Shown piece by piece: positions 1 to 5,068 of a stretch of DNA of 5,068 nucleotides (within the stretch, counting starts at the first letter, position 1; each line of letters begins with the position of its first letter). The notes beneath the pieces were generated by a model. It did not search any database and was not told the DNA's origin. It was given only the letters and a program-made list of their open reading frames with translations. The stretch covers positions 598-5,665 of the forward strand of contig VBBB01000112.1 in assembly GCA_005882955.1 (NCBI GenBank). Reading direction: 5' to 3'. This DNA comes from Candidatus Bathyarchaeota archaeon (GTDB lineage Archaea; Thermoproteota; Bathyarchaeia; 40CM-2-53-6). Position numbers and translations under genes: made by a program.

Positions 1-23
1 ATGTTCTATTGAAATCTAAGGTT

Positions 24-1235
24 TCATTCCTGAACCTGTACTCTTTCTCGGGATCGATGGCTTGAGGTTCTATTGGATCGGGTTTCAAGGGCTTGTCGGA
101 AGTCTTCCATGAGGTCTTGAGTAGCTTCGATTCCCACCGAGAGTCGTATGAGTCCATCAGAGATTCCTAGCCTTCGACGATCTTCGCCAGACAGTCCAGA
201 ATGTGATGTCGTTGCGGGTCTGGTCACCAACGTTTCGACTCCGCCTAGGCTCGGAGCGACGGCGGGCAACAGAGCCGCACGCATGAATGATTCAGCACCT
301 TCAACGCCGTCGTGCAGTTCGAAACTCATCATCCCACCGAATCCATCGAAGAGTCTCTGTGCTCGTTCGTGATTTGGATGGCTCTCCAAGCCGGGATAGT
401 TGACTTTGTCGATGGCAGGGTGCTTCTCCAGAAATTGGGCTATTTGCAACGCGCTCTCGTTGTGGTGTTTCACGCGGAGGGCGAGGGTCTTGATTCCGCG
501 GTGCAGCAGGAAGGCGGCGTGTGGATCAAGGCTCCCTCCCAGATGGTTTAGTTTGTGGGTCACTTTCTCGATTAGACTCGACTTTCCGATCACCGCGCCT
601 GCCACGATGTCTGAGTGGCCGTTGAGGTATTTGGTGGCACTGTGGAGGGACAGGTCGAAGCCCAATTCCGATGGACGAAAGTTCACCGGGCTCGCAAAAG
701 TATTGTCAATCATGGAGACAAGCCCGTGGCTCTTTGCAAAGCTTACCACGGACTCTAGGTCTGGAACCTGCATCAGAGGATTGGAAATGGTTTCAACGTA
801 TATCGCCCTCGTGGTCGGTTTCAGCTTTCGCTTCCATGACTCAGGGTCGTTAGCGTCAATGAAATCGTAGGAGATTCCAAACTTTTCGATATCCTTTGTC
901 ACAAAGTCGTGGGTTCCTCCGTAAAGACAGTCCTGAGCCAGAAAGTGGTCACCTTTGCTAAGAAATGTCAGTAGAGATGTTGAGATGGCTGCCATCCCGC
1001 TGGCAGTTACAAGCGCATCTTCGGAGTTCTCAAGAGCCGAGAGTTTTTCCGCTAGGGCCAGGTGGTTCGGAGTGTTGTTGAGGCGAATGTACCTCACATC
1101 ATCGTAGTTCTTTTCACCCGCGTATTGATACGTGGCGGACTGGAAAACGGGCATTACAACGGCGCCGGCGATGCGGGGACGAGGCTCTCCTGCATGGATC
1201 GCCTTGGTCTCGATGCTTCCAAGATTACCTTTCAT
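24..1235 (-). CDS. PLP-dependent trans-sulfuration enzyme (cystathionine gamma-synthase/lyase family)
   Basis: Cytosolic fold-type I PLP enzyme of the Cys/Met metabolism family, acting on homoserine-derived or cystathionine substrates in methionine/cysteine interconversion. Family landmarks appear in order, numbered from the TTG at 1250: YIRLNNTPNH (54-63, the YxRxxNPT cofactor-phosphate region of the neighbouring subunit), SGMAAI (84-89), LYGGTH with stacking Tyr110, ETISNP (153-158), IDNTFASP with Asp182 facing the pyridine nitrogen, SATKYLNGH with Schiff-base Lys207, SLGGVETL (334-341), and LIRLSVGIE with carboxylate-binding Arg369. The LYGG motif lacks the Cys of methionine gamma-lyases (LYGC), so that activity is unlikely; synthase, lyase and acylhomoserine sulfhydrylase cannot be separated by eye. 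I start at ATG 1235 (403 aa, family-like length); an in-frame TTG at 1250 adds five residues. Neither start has a clear Shine-Dalgarno site. The C-terminus carries a polar tail of about 20 residues beyond the usual end. The gene is intact. Confidence 0.95.
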   Translation of the reverse strand: MKGNLGSIETKAIHAGEPRPRIAGAVVMPVFQSATYQYAGEKNYDDVRYIRLNNTPNHLALAEKLSALENSEDALVTASGMAAISTSLLTFLSKGDHFLAQDCLYGGTHDFVTKDIEKFGISYDFIDANDPESWKRKLKPTTRAIYVETISNPLMQVPDLESVVSFAKSHGLVSMIDNTFASPVNFRPSELGFDLSLHSATKYLNGHSDIVAGAVIGKSSLIEKVTHKLNHLGGSLDPHAAFLLHRGIKTLALRVKHHNESALQIAQFLEKHPAIDKVNYPGLESHPNHERAQRLFDGFGGMMSFELHDGVEGAESFMRAALLPAVAPSLGGVETLVTRPATTSHSGLSGEDRRRLGISDGLIRLSVGIEATQDLMEDFRQALETRSNRTSSHRSRERVQVQE

Positions 1236-1250
1236 TTTGGAGATATCCAA

Positions 1251-1412
1251 GGTCCATGACGGCTCATCCAGTATTCTAACATTGACCTAGCCTTCGACGT
1301 TGTCTAGGATTCGATCGCTTTCTCAGGGAATCCTATTGTTAAGCGGGCCAGTAACAATGAGACCTTATCGTTCCTCTTCCACAGAACCTCTCTCTGGAAG
1401 GACGCTCCTAAG
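1251..1412. promoter_or_regulatory. Divergent intergenic region between the PLP enzyme and a small plus-strand ORF
   Basis: No gene is supported here. It separates the PLP enzyme (minus) from the possible ORF at 1413 (plus), so it should hold both promoters. On the minus strand a weak TATA-like element TTAGAATAC (1271-1279) is centred about 25 bases upstream of the TTG at 1250 and 40 upstream of the ATG at 1235, which would give a very short or absent leader. The inverted repeat CCTAG-N13-CTAGG (1286-1308) could be an operator, but a 5-bp stem proves little. On the plus strand GGAAGGA (1396-1402) precedes ATG 1413 by 10 bases. All are inferences from short matches. Confidence 0.25.
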
Positions 1413-1652
1413 ATGGCACGCCTCCCGACCACCCGAATCGGGGTCAAACGCATCGTAATAGAAGTGAATAGAGACTTGACCGTCGAGCAGCTTGAAATCC
1501 TTGACGAAGCGCTCAAGCGGGCGGGATTGGTCAAGGAGACGAAGGTTACTTTCCATAATCGTGAACCTCACAAGCCTCGAACGCCGAGGCCCTCACATCC
1601 AACCTGGCGGATTGGCCACGACTCTCAATCTGGTTCTCTGTCCGCCCACTGA
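1413..1652 (+). CDS. Small hypothetical protein (79 aa), plausible in its first 50 residues
   Basis: I do not recognise a family. Residues 1-49 look like real protein: a basic start, a likely beta strand GVKRIVIEVN (10-19), a strong amphipathic helix TVEQLEILDEALKRAGL (23-39), then a second strand ETKVTF (42-47), with many purine-first codons. From about residue 50 it turns into a Pro/Arg/His/Ser-rich string of low coding character, and this tail lies over a 6-bp hairpin at 1574-1590. The gene may therefore have an altered 3' end. A GGAAGGA element 10 bases upstream of the ATG could be a weak ribosome site. The opposite strand has a competing ORF (1365-1571) that is less helix-like. It is the only plus-strand gene candidate in the window. 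Confidence 0.4.
   Translation: MARLPTTRIGVKRIVIEVNRDLTVEQLEILDEALKRAGLVKETKVTFHNREPHKPRTPRPSHPTWRIGHDSQSGSLSAH
1574..1590. repeat. Perfect 6-bp hairpin flanked by 7-bp direct repeats
   Basis: GCCTCG-AACGC-CGAGGC forms a perfect 6-bp stem with a 5-base loop. It is bracketed by CCTCACA at 1566-1572 and again at 1591-1597. No T-run follows on either strand, so it does not look like an archaeal terminator. The direct repeats resemble a target duplication around a small palindrome, but the element is too short for that to be more than a suggestion. Confidence 0.4.
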
Positions 1653-1691
1653 GACCTCCAAAGGGTTTCCAGGGCCTGTCAATTCGAACTA

Positions 1692-1810
1692 GATCATTAC
1701 AACCTTTCCAGCAGGAAGCCACCGTCAAGCAGGGCGTCGAGCCCCGGAATCCCGTTCTTAACTCGCGAGCTGGGGATCTGAGGGCCAACCTTCTCGATCC
1801 TAGTGGACAT
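1692..1810 (-). pseudogene. N-terminal remnant of a KaiC/RadA-like ATPase, frameshifted before Walker A
   Basis: An ATG at 1808-1810 opens a 37-residue frame ending at TAA 1697-1699. Residues 16-31, RVKNGIPGLDALLDGG, match the conserved start of KaiC-domain ATPases (tGIpgLDelLgGG), the segment just before the Walker A loop. In the family a Phe-Pro-x-Gly-x-Val stretch follows. Here GGF is followed by LLERL-stop, but the next frame reads PAGKVVMI. One extra base in the C run near 1715 would restore GGFPAGKVVMI, so a single-base loss is inferred. The restored frame then meets TAG at 1689-1691, and no GxxGxGKT or Walker B is visible. It stays open to TGA 1593-1595 with sequence I do not recognise. 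The start is convincing: GAGGAG (1820-1825) lies 9 bases upstream, and the frame overlaps the membrane protein's stop by 11 bases, as in coupled operon genes. Intact relatives are about 230-260 residues, and there is no room for that before the PLP enzyme. Confidence 0.75.
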
Positions 1811-2195
1811 GGACTCTATCTCCTCTAGTCATGAAAAGATAGCTAGAGACTGTCAGGATTACTGCAACTTGGAGCACTGATCCTGCGATGAAAGTTAAGG
1901 AGGGAAGGCTGAGCCCAGCTTGAATCAGCGAGTAATGTTCTGACCGTGGCAGTGAGACAGCAAGCGTCAGAATCGCGAGTACGAGGCTCAACGGGTATGC
2001 CATTTTCAAGCCCTTTGCAACGGCCAATGCAACGATCACATATGCGATCCAGCCCGCCAAGATGGAATAGAATAGCCAGAAGGGAACGAGAGCGAACAGT
2101 TGGATGAGCAGTACTGCTCCGAGAAATATTGAGGCGTAAATCAACAAGTTAGCAGTGCCCTTGAGAGTTTTGACTCGTCCTAAACCGGAATTCAT
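1800..2195 (-). CDS. Four-helix integral membrane protein of unknown function (131 aa)
   Basis: I do not recognise a family. After a short basic N-terminus (Arg7, Lys9, Lys12) the protein is almost entirely hydrophobic, with likely membrane segments near residues 16-36, 38-60, 67-83 and 98-121. Short polar loops separate them (around KGLK at 61-64 and PRSEHYS at 83-89). The C-terminus is polar and ends in two histidines (RVHVH). There is no signal peptide cleavage motif and no obvious catalytic or metal-binding motif within the helices. ATG 2195 lies 41 bases downstream of the aminopeptidase stop, with only a weak GGTAGG-like ribosome site. The 3' end overlaps the start of the KaiC-like remnant by 11 bases, so it is probably the middle gene of an operon. 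The reading frame is intact and its hydrophobic periodicity is far from random. Confidence 0.8.
   Translation of the reverse strand: MNSGLGRVKTLKGTANLLIYASIFLGAVLLIQLFALVPFWLFYSILAGWIAYVIVALAVAKGLKMAYPLSLVLAILTLAVSLPRSEHYSLIQAGLSLPSLTFIAGSVLQVAVILTVSSYLFMTRGDRVHVH
1820..1825 (-). promoter_or_regulatory. Shine-Dalgarno site for the KaiC-like remnant
   Basis: GAGGAG on the minus strand lies 9 bases before ATG 1810, inside the last codons of the membrane protein gene. It supports 1810 as a genuine translation start and implies coupling to the upstream gene. Confidence 0.6.
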
Positions 2196-2236
2196 CTTTG
2201 TTGCCTACCGGTGTCCAAGCCGATCGAGAGATGACG

Positions 2237-3781
2237 TCAACGCCGTCCTTTGACCTCTACGATTTGTTTCTCAGACGAGCCGATTCTTTTCAGAAAGGCT
2301 TGATTGATTCTGAGCTTCTCTATTCCTGCTCTTACCCCCTTGGTGGTCTCCGGAGCATTATGCTGGGCGAAGAACTTCGTTACTTCCTCGGTTCTGTCAA
2401 TTCCTAGGATCGGGAGCATGTATGTCAAGTATCTTGACACAACTCCGGTGCCTTCGTAGATGCCTCGCAACCATTCGAATTTGGCAGTGATCCAGTTCCA
2501 GGTCGCGGTTCTGGCGTCAGGATTCCGTGTGGCCGAGCCGAGCATGGTTCCAACGTGTTGCTTCTTTATTTCTCCAGATGATGCGAGTTCCATTGCGCGG
2601 GCGTTGAGTGAAGGTTTGCCGAAGCTGGTTAGGCCGACGAGAAATCTGGATTTTTCTTCTTCTGAAGGTCTCTTCCTGTAATTGTCGAATAGGGTTTCGA
2701 AATCCCCTGACGCACGGGCGTGCGCAACGACCATGGCTTGTTTCATGTCCGGCTCAGCGCTCTCGTATTCGCTGAACTTTGACGCCAATTCCTTCGCGTA
2801 CTCCATGTCCACGAGAGCAAGCCTGCTTGCCATGGACCCTCGCAATACTATGCTATTCTCGTCTTTCCTGCTCGCGAGTATCTTAAGCTGGGTCCTGTGG
2901 AATTTTCTCGAGGTCTCTTCGATTCTGTATGTAATTGCGTATAGCGAGGATAGCTGGTCTGAGACTTCGAACGCGGGAAGATACTCCTGCTCGTTCACAT
3001 AACGATCCAGTAGGGCGAGATATTGAACGAAGTCCATCTTGCCTTGAATCGTGAAGGCGTGGGCGTCGGACACTACGCCGTATCGGTCAACGGGAGACAT
3101 ATTCGATCTCCAGACTCTCTCGTAGAGTCCATCATAGTGGACGCGGTAAAAGCCCGTCTGTTCCAGATTGAGTTTCAGCGAGTCTACTCCATCTGGGACA
3201 GGTATGGATTCCTCACTTCTCTCCATCAGAAGCTTCTGTTCTCTCCCGTTGATCTTTAGTGTGAGGGGAATTGGCCAGGTGGATTGCTCTGACAACCCGT
3301 TCAGAAGGAACCGTTCCTGTCTTATCATTAGTTTCTTCCCGTCAAGTTTCGCACTGACGATTGGATAGCCGGGTTTTCGTATCCACTCGTTCATTATCGC
3401 CTTCACTCTGGTCTTAGAGGCATGTTCGATCTGATTCCAGAGGTCTTCGCCGGCAGCGTTCGAGAATTTGTACTTCTCTAGATATGATCTCACGCCGCGC
3501 ATGAACTGATCTTCACCAGCGTAAGCCTCGAGCATACGAATGATGCTTGCTCCCTTTCCGTAGCTTATGTCGTCGAAAATCTCCTCGATCTCGCTCGGAG
3601 AATTCACCTTCACCTCAATAGGATGCGTGTTGACTAGTGAATCTCTTTCGAGGGCCCCAGCAGTCTCTCCGCGGACAAAGTCTTGCCAGACAGTCCACTG
3701 AGGAAACATCGAATCAGTGGCCTTGTAGGCCATGAAAGTCGCGAAGCTCTCGTTTAGCCAGAGATCATCCCACCACTTCAT
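2237..3781 (-). CDS. M1 aminopeptidase, C-terminal part of a disrupted gene (tricorn factor F2/F3-like)
   Basis: This is the downstream piece of a zinc aminopeptidase that trims N-terminal residues from peptides, in archaea typically those released by the proteasome or tricorn system. The true frame is open back to 3835 and includes HEISH (3806-3820), but the first ATG in frame is at 3781, after that motif. From there: WLNESFA carries the third zinc ligand, Glu11 (codon 3749-3751, 18 residues after HEISH), and SYGKGA the transition-state Tyr74 (codon 3560-3562). Then come a small beta domain and a long helical ERAP1-like C-terminal domain (roughly residues 200-500) ending in VKGRR. Translated alone from 3781 it would lack both zinc histidines and be inactive. 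It joins the fragment at 3765-4607; together they make about 790 residues, near the family's usual 780. The lesion lies just upstream of HEISH. Confidence 0.95.
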   Translation of the reverse strand: MKWWDDLWLNESFATFMAYKATDSMFPQWTVWQDFVRGETAGALERDSLVNTHPIEVKVNSPSEIEEIFDDISYGKGASIIRMLEAYAGEDQFMRGVRSYLEKYKFSNAAGEDLWNQIEHASKTRVKAIMNEWIRKPGYPIVSAKLDGKKLMIRQERFLLNGLSEQSTWPIPLTLKINGREQKLLMERSEESIPVPDGVDSLKLNLEQTGFYRVHYDGLYERVWRSNMSPVDRYGVVSDAHAFTIQGKMDFVQYLALLDRYVNEQEYLPAFEVSDQLSSLYAITYRIEETSRKFHRTQLKILASRKDENSIVLRGSMASRLALVDMEYAKELASKFSEYESAEPDMKQAMVVAHARASGDFETLFDNYRKRPSEEEKSRFLVGLTSFGKPSLNARAMELASSGEIKKQHVGTMLGSATRNPDARTATWNWITAKFEWLRGIYEGTGVVSRYLTYMLPILGIDRTEEVTKFFAQHNAPETTKGVRAGIEKLRINQAFLKRIGSSEKQIVEVKGRR

Positions 3782-4607
3782 GGTGACGAGGTCGCCGAAC
3801 CATTGATGGCTTATTTCGTGGGCTGCTATCGTTGTCTACAAGGAGCACGATCTCCCTAAACGTGATGGCTCCCCAGTTCTCCATCGCTCCAGCGGCAAAC
3901 TCCGGGACCGCGATAAGATGCAGCTTGGGAAGGTTGTACTTTGAACCAAAATAGGATTCGAAGAATTTGACCGAATCTCTGGCGATGTCTAGAGGATACT
4001 TCGCGCCAGAACTCTTGCCCGGTACCGTGGCTACTATGTAGTCGACTCCGTTGAACCTGTCTTTCACTTCTTCAAACTTGCCGATTCCCAAGTACAGGAG
4101 GTACGTGGACATTCGAGGAGTCTTTGGAAACTCGACAGTCTTCTTTGGACCCTCCACCCGCACCGACGTGGGCGGCATGTTCGAAATCACAGAGTTGTCA
4201 CTGTCTGTTTTGACAGTGAGCTTGAAGTCAGCCTTGTAAGCAGGATGATCCAGGCATGGCAATAGGCGCCTGGCCGAGACCGCCTCGAACTGTGTCGAGG
4301 CCACGTAGCCGCCGTCATAGGCTGCCTTGTACAGACCTACGAGCTTGTCAGAGATAGAGCCTCGGTATTTGATGCCGAGTTCTCCCGCGAACTTCCCGGT
4401 CCTAACCGTGAAGTCTTCTCCTTCTAGCTTGTACTCGACGGGCCTCCCGTTCGCATCAACTTCGAGAATCTCGAGCTCGACAGAATTCAGCTTGACATCA
4501 TTTTCAGATTCGAGTTTGATCTTGACCTTCCCATCAAAACGCAGGTTCCGAAAGTCTACATCTAGGAACAGGTCGTAGGATTCGATCTGCAAATCGGTCT
4601 CTGCCAT
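3765..4607 (-). CDS. M1 aminopeptidase, N-terminal part of a disrupted gene (tricorn factor F2/F3-like)
   Basis: This is the upstream piece of the same aminopeptidase. I start at ATG 4607, which gives the typical archaeal opening MAETDLQIESYDLFLDVDF; an earlier in-frame start (4751) would overlap the zinc protein by 113 bases and read noise. The beta-rich N-terminal domain contains TQFEAVSARRLLPCLDHPA, equivalent to the family's TQFE..ARR.FPC.DEPA but with His in place of Glu. It continues into the catalytic domain: GAMENWGAITFRE (GAMEN at 3876-3890, which binds the substrate's N-terminus), then IVLLVDNDSS. After that the frame departs from the family and ends after 18 unrelated residues at 3765. 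HEISH follows in another frame with about a dozen residues missing between. No Shine-Dalgarno site is visible in the 31-base gap after the zinc protein, so translation may depend on readthrough coupling. Confidence 0.93.
   Translation of the reverse strand: MAETDLQIESYDLFLDVDFRNLRFDGKVKIKLESENDVKLNSVELEILEVDANGRPVEYKLEGEDFTVRTGKFAGELGIKYRGSISDKLVGLYKAAYDGGYVASTQFEAVSARRLLPCLDHPAYKADFKLTVKTDSDNSVISNMPPTSVRVEGPKKTVEFPKTPRMSTYLLYLGIGKFEEVKDRFNGVDYIVATVPGKSSGAKYPLDIARDSVKFFESYFGSKYNLPKLHLIAVPEFAAGAMENWGAITFREIVLLVDNDSSPRNKPSMVRRPRHHEVVG
3822..3832 (-). other. Deletion junction in the M1 aminopeptidase, single copy of a probable former direct repeat
   Basis: The 11-base word ACGATAGCAGC (minus strand) reads as the end of DNDSS in the upstream frame and as TIAA, directly before HEISH, in the downstream frame. 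Both readings fit the family: LLVD..SS upstream and VIAHE-like downstream. M1 enzymes normally have about 17 residues between the Asp of LLVD and HE; only about five codons remain. The simplest explanation is that two copies of the word, one per reading, collapsed with loss of about 35 or 38 bases (3n+2). The downstream frame has a stop at 3836-3838, just before the junction. Confidence 0.75.
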
Positions 4608-4638
4608 CTGGAGTCGGGTAAAAGAGTTGCTTCCTACA

Positions 4639-4902
4639 CTACTTGCGGAATCTCTTCCAATCGCAGCGATAGCCGAAGCTGGAATAGGAACATTTTGGAG
4701 AATGAATACTCTTAGCATGTCCGCAATTTGTGCAGTATTCTTGACCTCCAACCTGGCTCAGAACCGGCTGACCTGTTGGGCAGACTTTGTGCACCATCTG
4801 GTCCTCGAACTTGTTTCGGCCTGCTCTGTTTCGGACGATCGTAACTTCGTCTTGCGGCAATCTAATGGGCTTGCCACATCTTGCACAGATGTTACTACTC
4901 AT
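4639..4902 (-). CDS. Small zinc-binding protein with two cysteine/histidine clusters (87 aa)
   Basis: Two metal sites are apparent. The N-terminal half has CARC (Cys6, Cys9) followed by HKVC (His38, Cys41), a treble-clef or LIM-like CxxC...HxxC arrangement. The C-terminal half has CTNCGH (Cys57, Cys60, His62), then His67, Cys71 and Cys80 before WKRF. This CxxCGHxxxxHxxxC...C..F pattern recurs in small archaeal proteins. I cannot name a function; binding of nucleic acid or protein is the usual guess for such folds. The start is well supported: AAGGTG lies 4 bases upstream of ATG 4902, and the ATG overlaps the stop of the preceding gene as ATGA. It ends 31 bases before the aminopeptidase start, so the two are probably cotranscribed. 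Confidence 0.8.
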   Translation of the reverse strand: MSSNICARCGKPIRLPQDEVTIVRNRAGRNKFEDQMVHKVCPTGQPVLSQVGGQEYCTNCGHAKSIHSPKCSYSSFGYRCDWKRFRK

Positions 4903-5068
4903 TCGACACCTTGCTCTTCCTTGGGGACGAAAGCTCCCTCAGCCAATTTGTCCGGATCAGAACCCAAACTTCTGTCCTATTTGATGCAAGAATCTTGGCG
5001 GGTTCCGTGGCATAATCTTTTGTGAGTCGAATCAGCTTGGTTCTGCAGAATAGACCTTTGCAGCGGAT
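4899..5068 (-). pseudogene. 3' end of an unidentified gene, running off the window, apparent frameshift
   Basis: The last codons on the minus strand read DPDKLAEGAFVPKEEQGVE and stop at TGA 4899-4901, overlapping the next start as ATGA. This is protein-like and well placed for an operon gene, but an in-frame stop lies 21 bases before DPDKLAEG. Upstream, another frame is open to the window edge (ending ...KILASNRTEVW). The two frames join if one G is added to the GGG run complementary to 4963-4965. Alternatively the third frame reads RFLHQIGQKFG, reminiscent of a zinc ribbon (RFCxxCGxKF) without its cysteines, and joins if one G is removed. I cannot choose between these readings and do not recognise the protein. 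Confidence 0.35.
4907..4912 (-). promoter_or_regulatory. Shine-Dalgarno site of the zinc-binding protein
   Basis: AAGGTG on the minus strand lies 4 bases before ATG 4902. It matches the GGAGGTG complement of the 16S rRNA end over AGGTG. It lies inside the last codons of the upstream gene and fixes the start of the zinc protein. Confidence 0.6.

Noticed and set aside
400..870. Plus-strand 156-residue ORF
   Set aside because: Lies antisense to the conserved core of the PLP enzyme and is rich in Arg, Ser and Trp, as shadows are.
1304..1534. Minus-strand 76-residue ORF
   Set aside because: Ser/Arg-rich composition typical of an antisense shadow; no ribosome site and no recognisable motif.
1676..1700. 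AATTCGAACT resembling a tRNA T-loop
   Set aside because: No flanking stem of five pairs, no acceptor stem and no anticodon arm could be built around it.
1546..1788. Minus-strand 80-residue ORF from a TTG
   Set aside because: It reads out of frame through the KaiC-like remnant, which has the better start, ribosome site and family match.
1774..1800. GGATC...GATCC inverted repeat as a terminator of the membrane protein gene
   Set aside because: Only five pairs with a long loop, no T-run, and it lies inside the coding start of the KaiC-like remnant.
3765..3838. Programmed ribosomal frameshift joining the two aminopeptidase pieces
   Set aside because: Simple frame switching would restore the frame but not the dozen residues normally present before HEXXH, and no slippery run or stimulating structure is evident.
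4608..4751. Earlier start of the aminopeptidase at 4751
   Set aside because: The extra 48 residues overlap the zinc protein in another frame, resemble no M1 N-terminus and contain no signal sequence; the family-like start is at 4607.
4627..5025. Plus-strand 132-residue ORF
   Set aside because: Antisense shadow of the zinc protein and of the right-edge gene; its Ser/Leu/Thr-rich composition is typical of such shadows.

Overview
The window looks archaeal. It encodes an aminopeptidase of the M1 family resembling the tricorn-interacting factors F2/F3, the start of a KaiC/RadA-type ATPase whose first residues match archaeal KaiC-like proteins, and a compact two-site zinc protein of a type common in archaea. 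GC content is roughly half by eye. The lineage cannot be fixed from this sequence; mesophilic Thermoproteota, Bathyarchaeia-like or Thermoplasmatota genomes would all fit.

Layout: nearly everything lies on the minus strand. Reading in the direction of transcription, from the right edge: the tail of an unidentified gene (5068-4899) overlaps by ATGA a small zinc-binding protein (4902-4639). Next, after 31 bases, comes the M1 aminopeptidase (4607-2237). After 41 bases follows a four-helix membrane protein (2195-1800), and the start of a KaiC-like ATPase gene overlaps its end by 11 bases (1810 to about 1692). These tight spacings suggest one operon. About 450 bases later a complete PLP enzyme of the cystathionine gamma-synthase/lyase family follows (1235-24), probably on its own promoter. 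The only plausible plus-strand gene is a small unidentified ORF at 1413-1652, divergent from the PLP enzyme.

The main observation is that several genes of the operon are broken. The aminopeptidase has lost about 35-38 bases immediately before its HEXXH zinc motif, apparently by collapse between two short direct repeats, which also shifts the frame. The KaiC-like gene has a good Shine-Dalgarno site and a recognisable N-terminus, but it shifts frame at a short C run just before the Walker A region and has no visible ATPase core. The right-edge gene appears to shift frame at a GGG run. This may be real decay of a locus or a cluster of sequencing/assembly errors; the two short-run lesions favour error, while the missing ATPase core favours real loss.

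As far as can be seen, this is a housekeeping and peptide/sulfur amino-acid metabolism neighbourhood. I see no CRISPR array, transposase, integrase, tRNA, rRNA or convincing new defence system.
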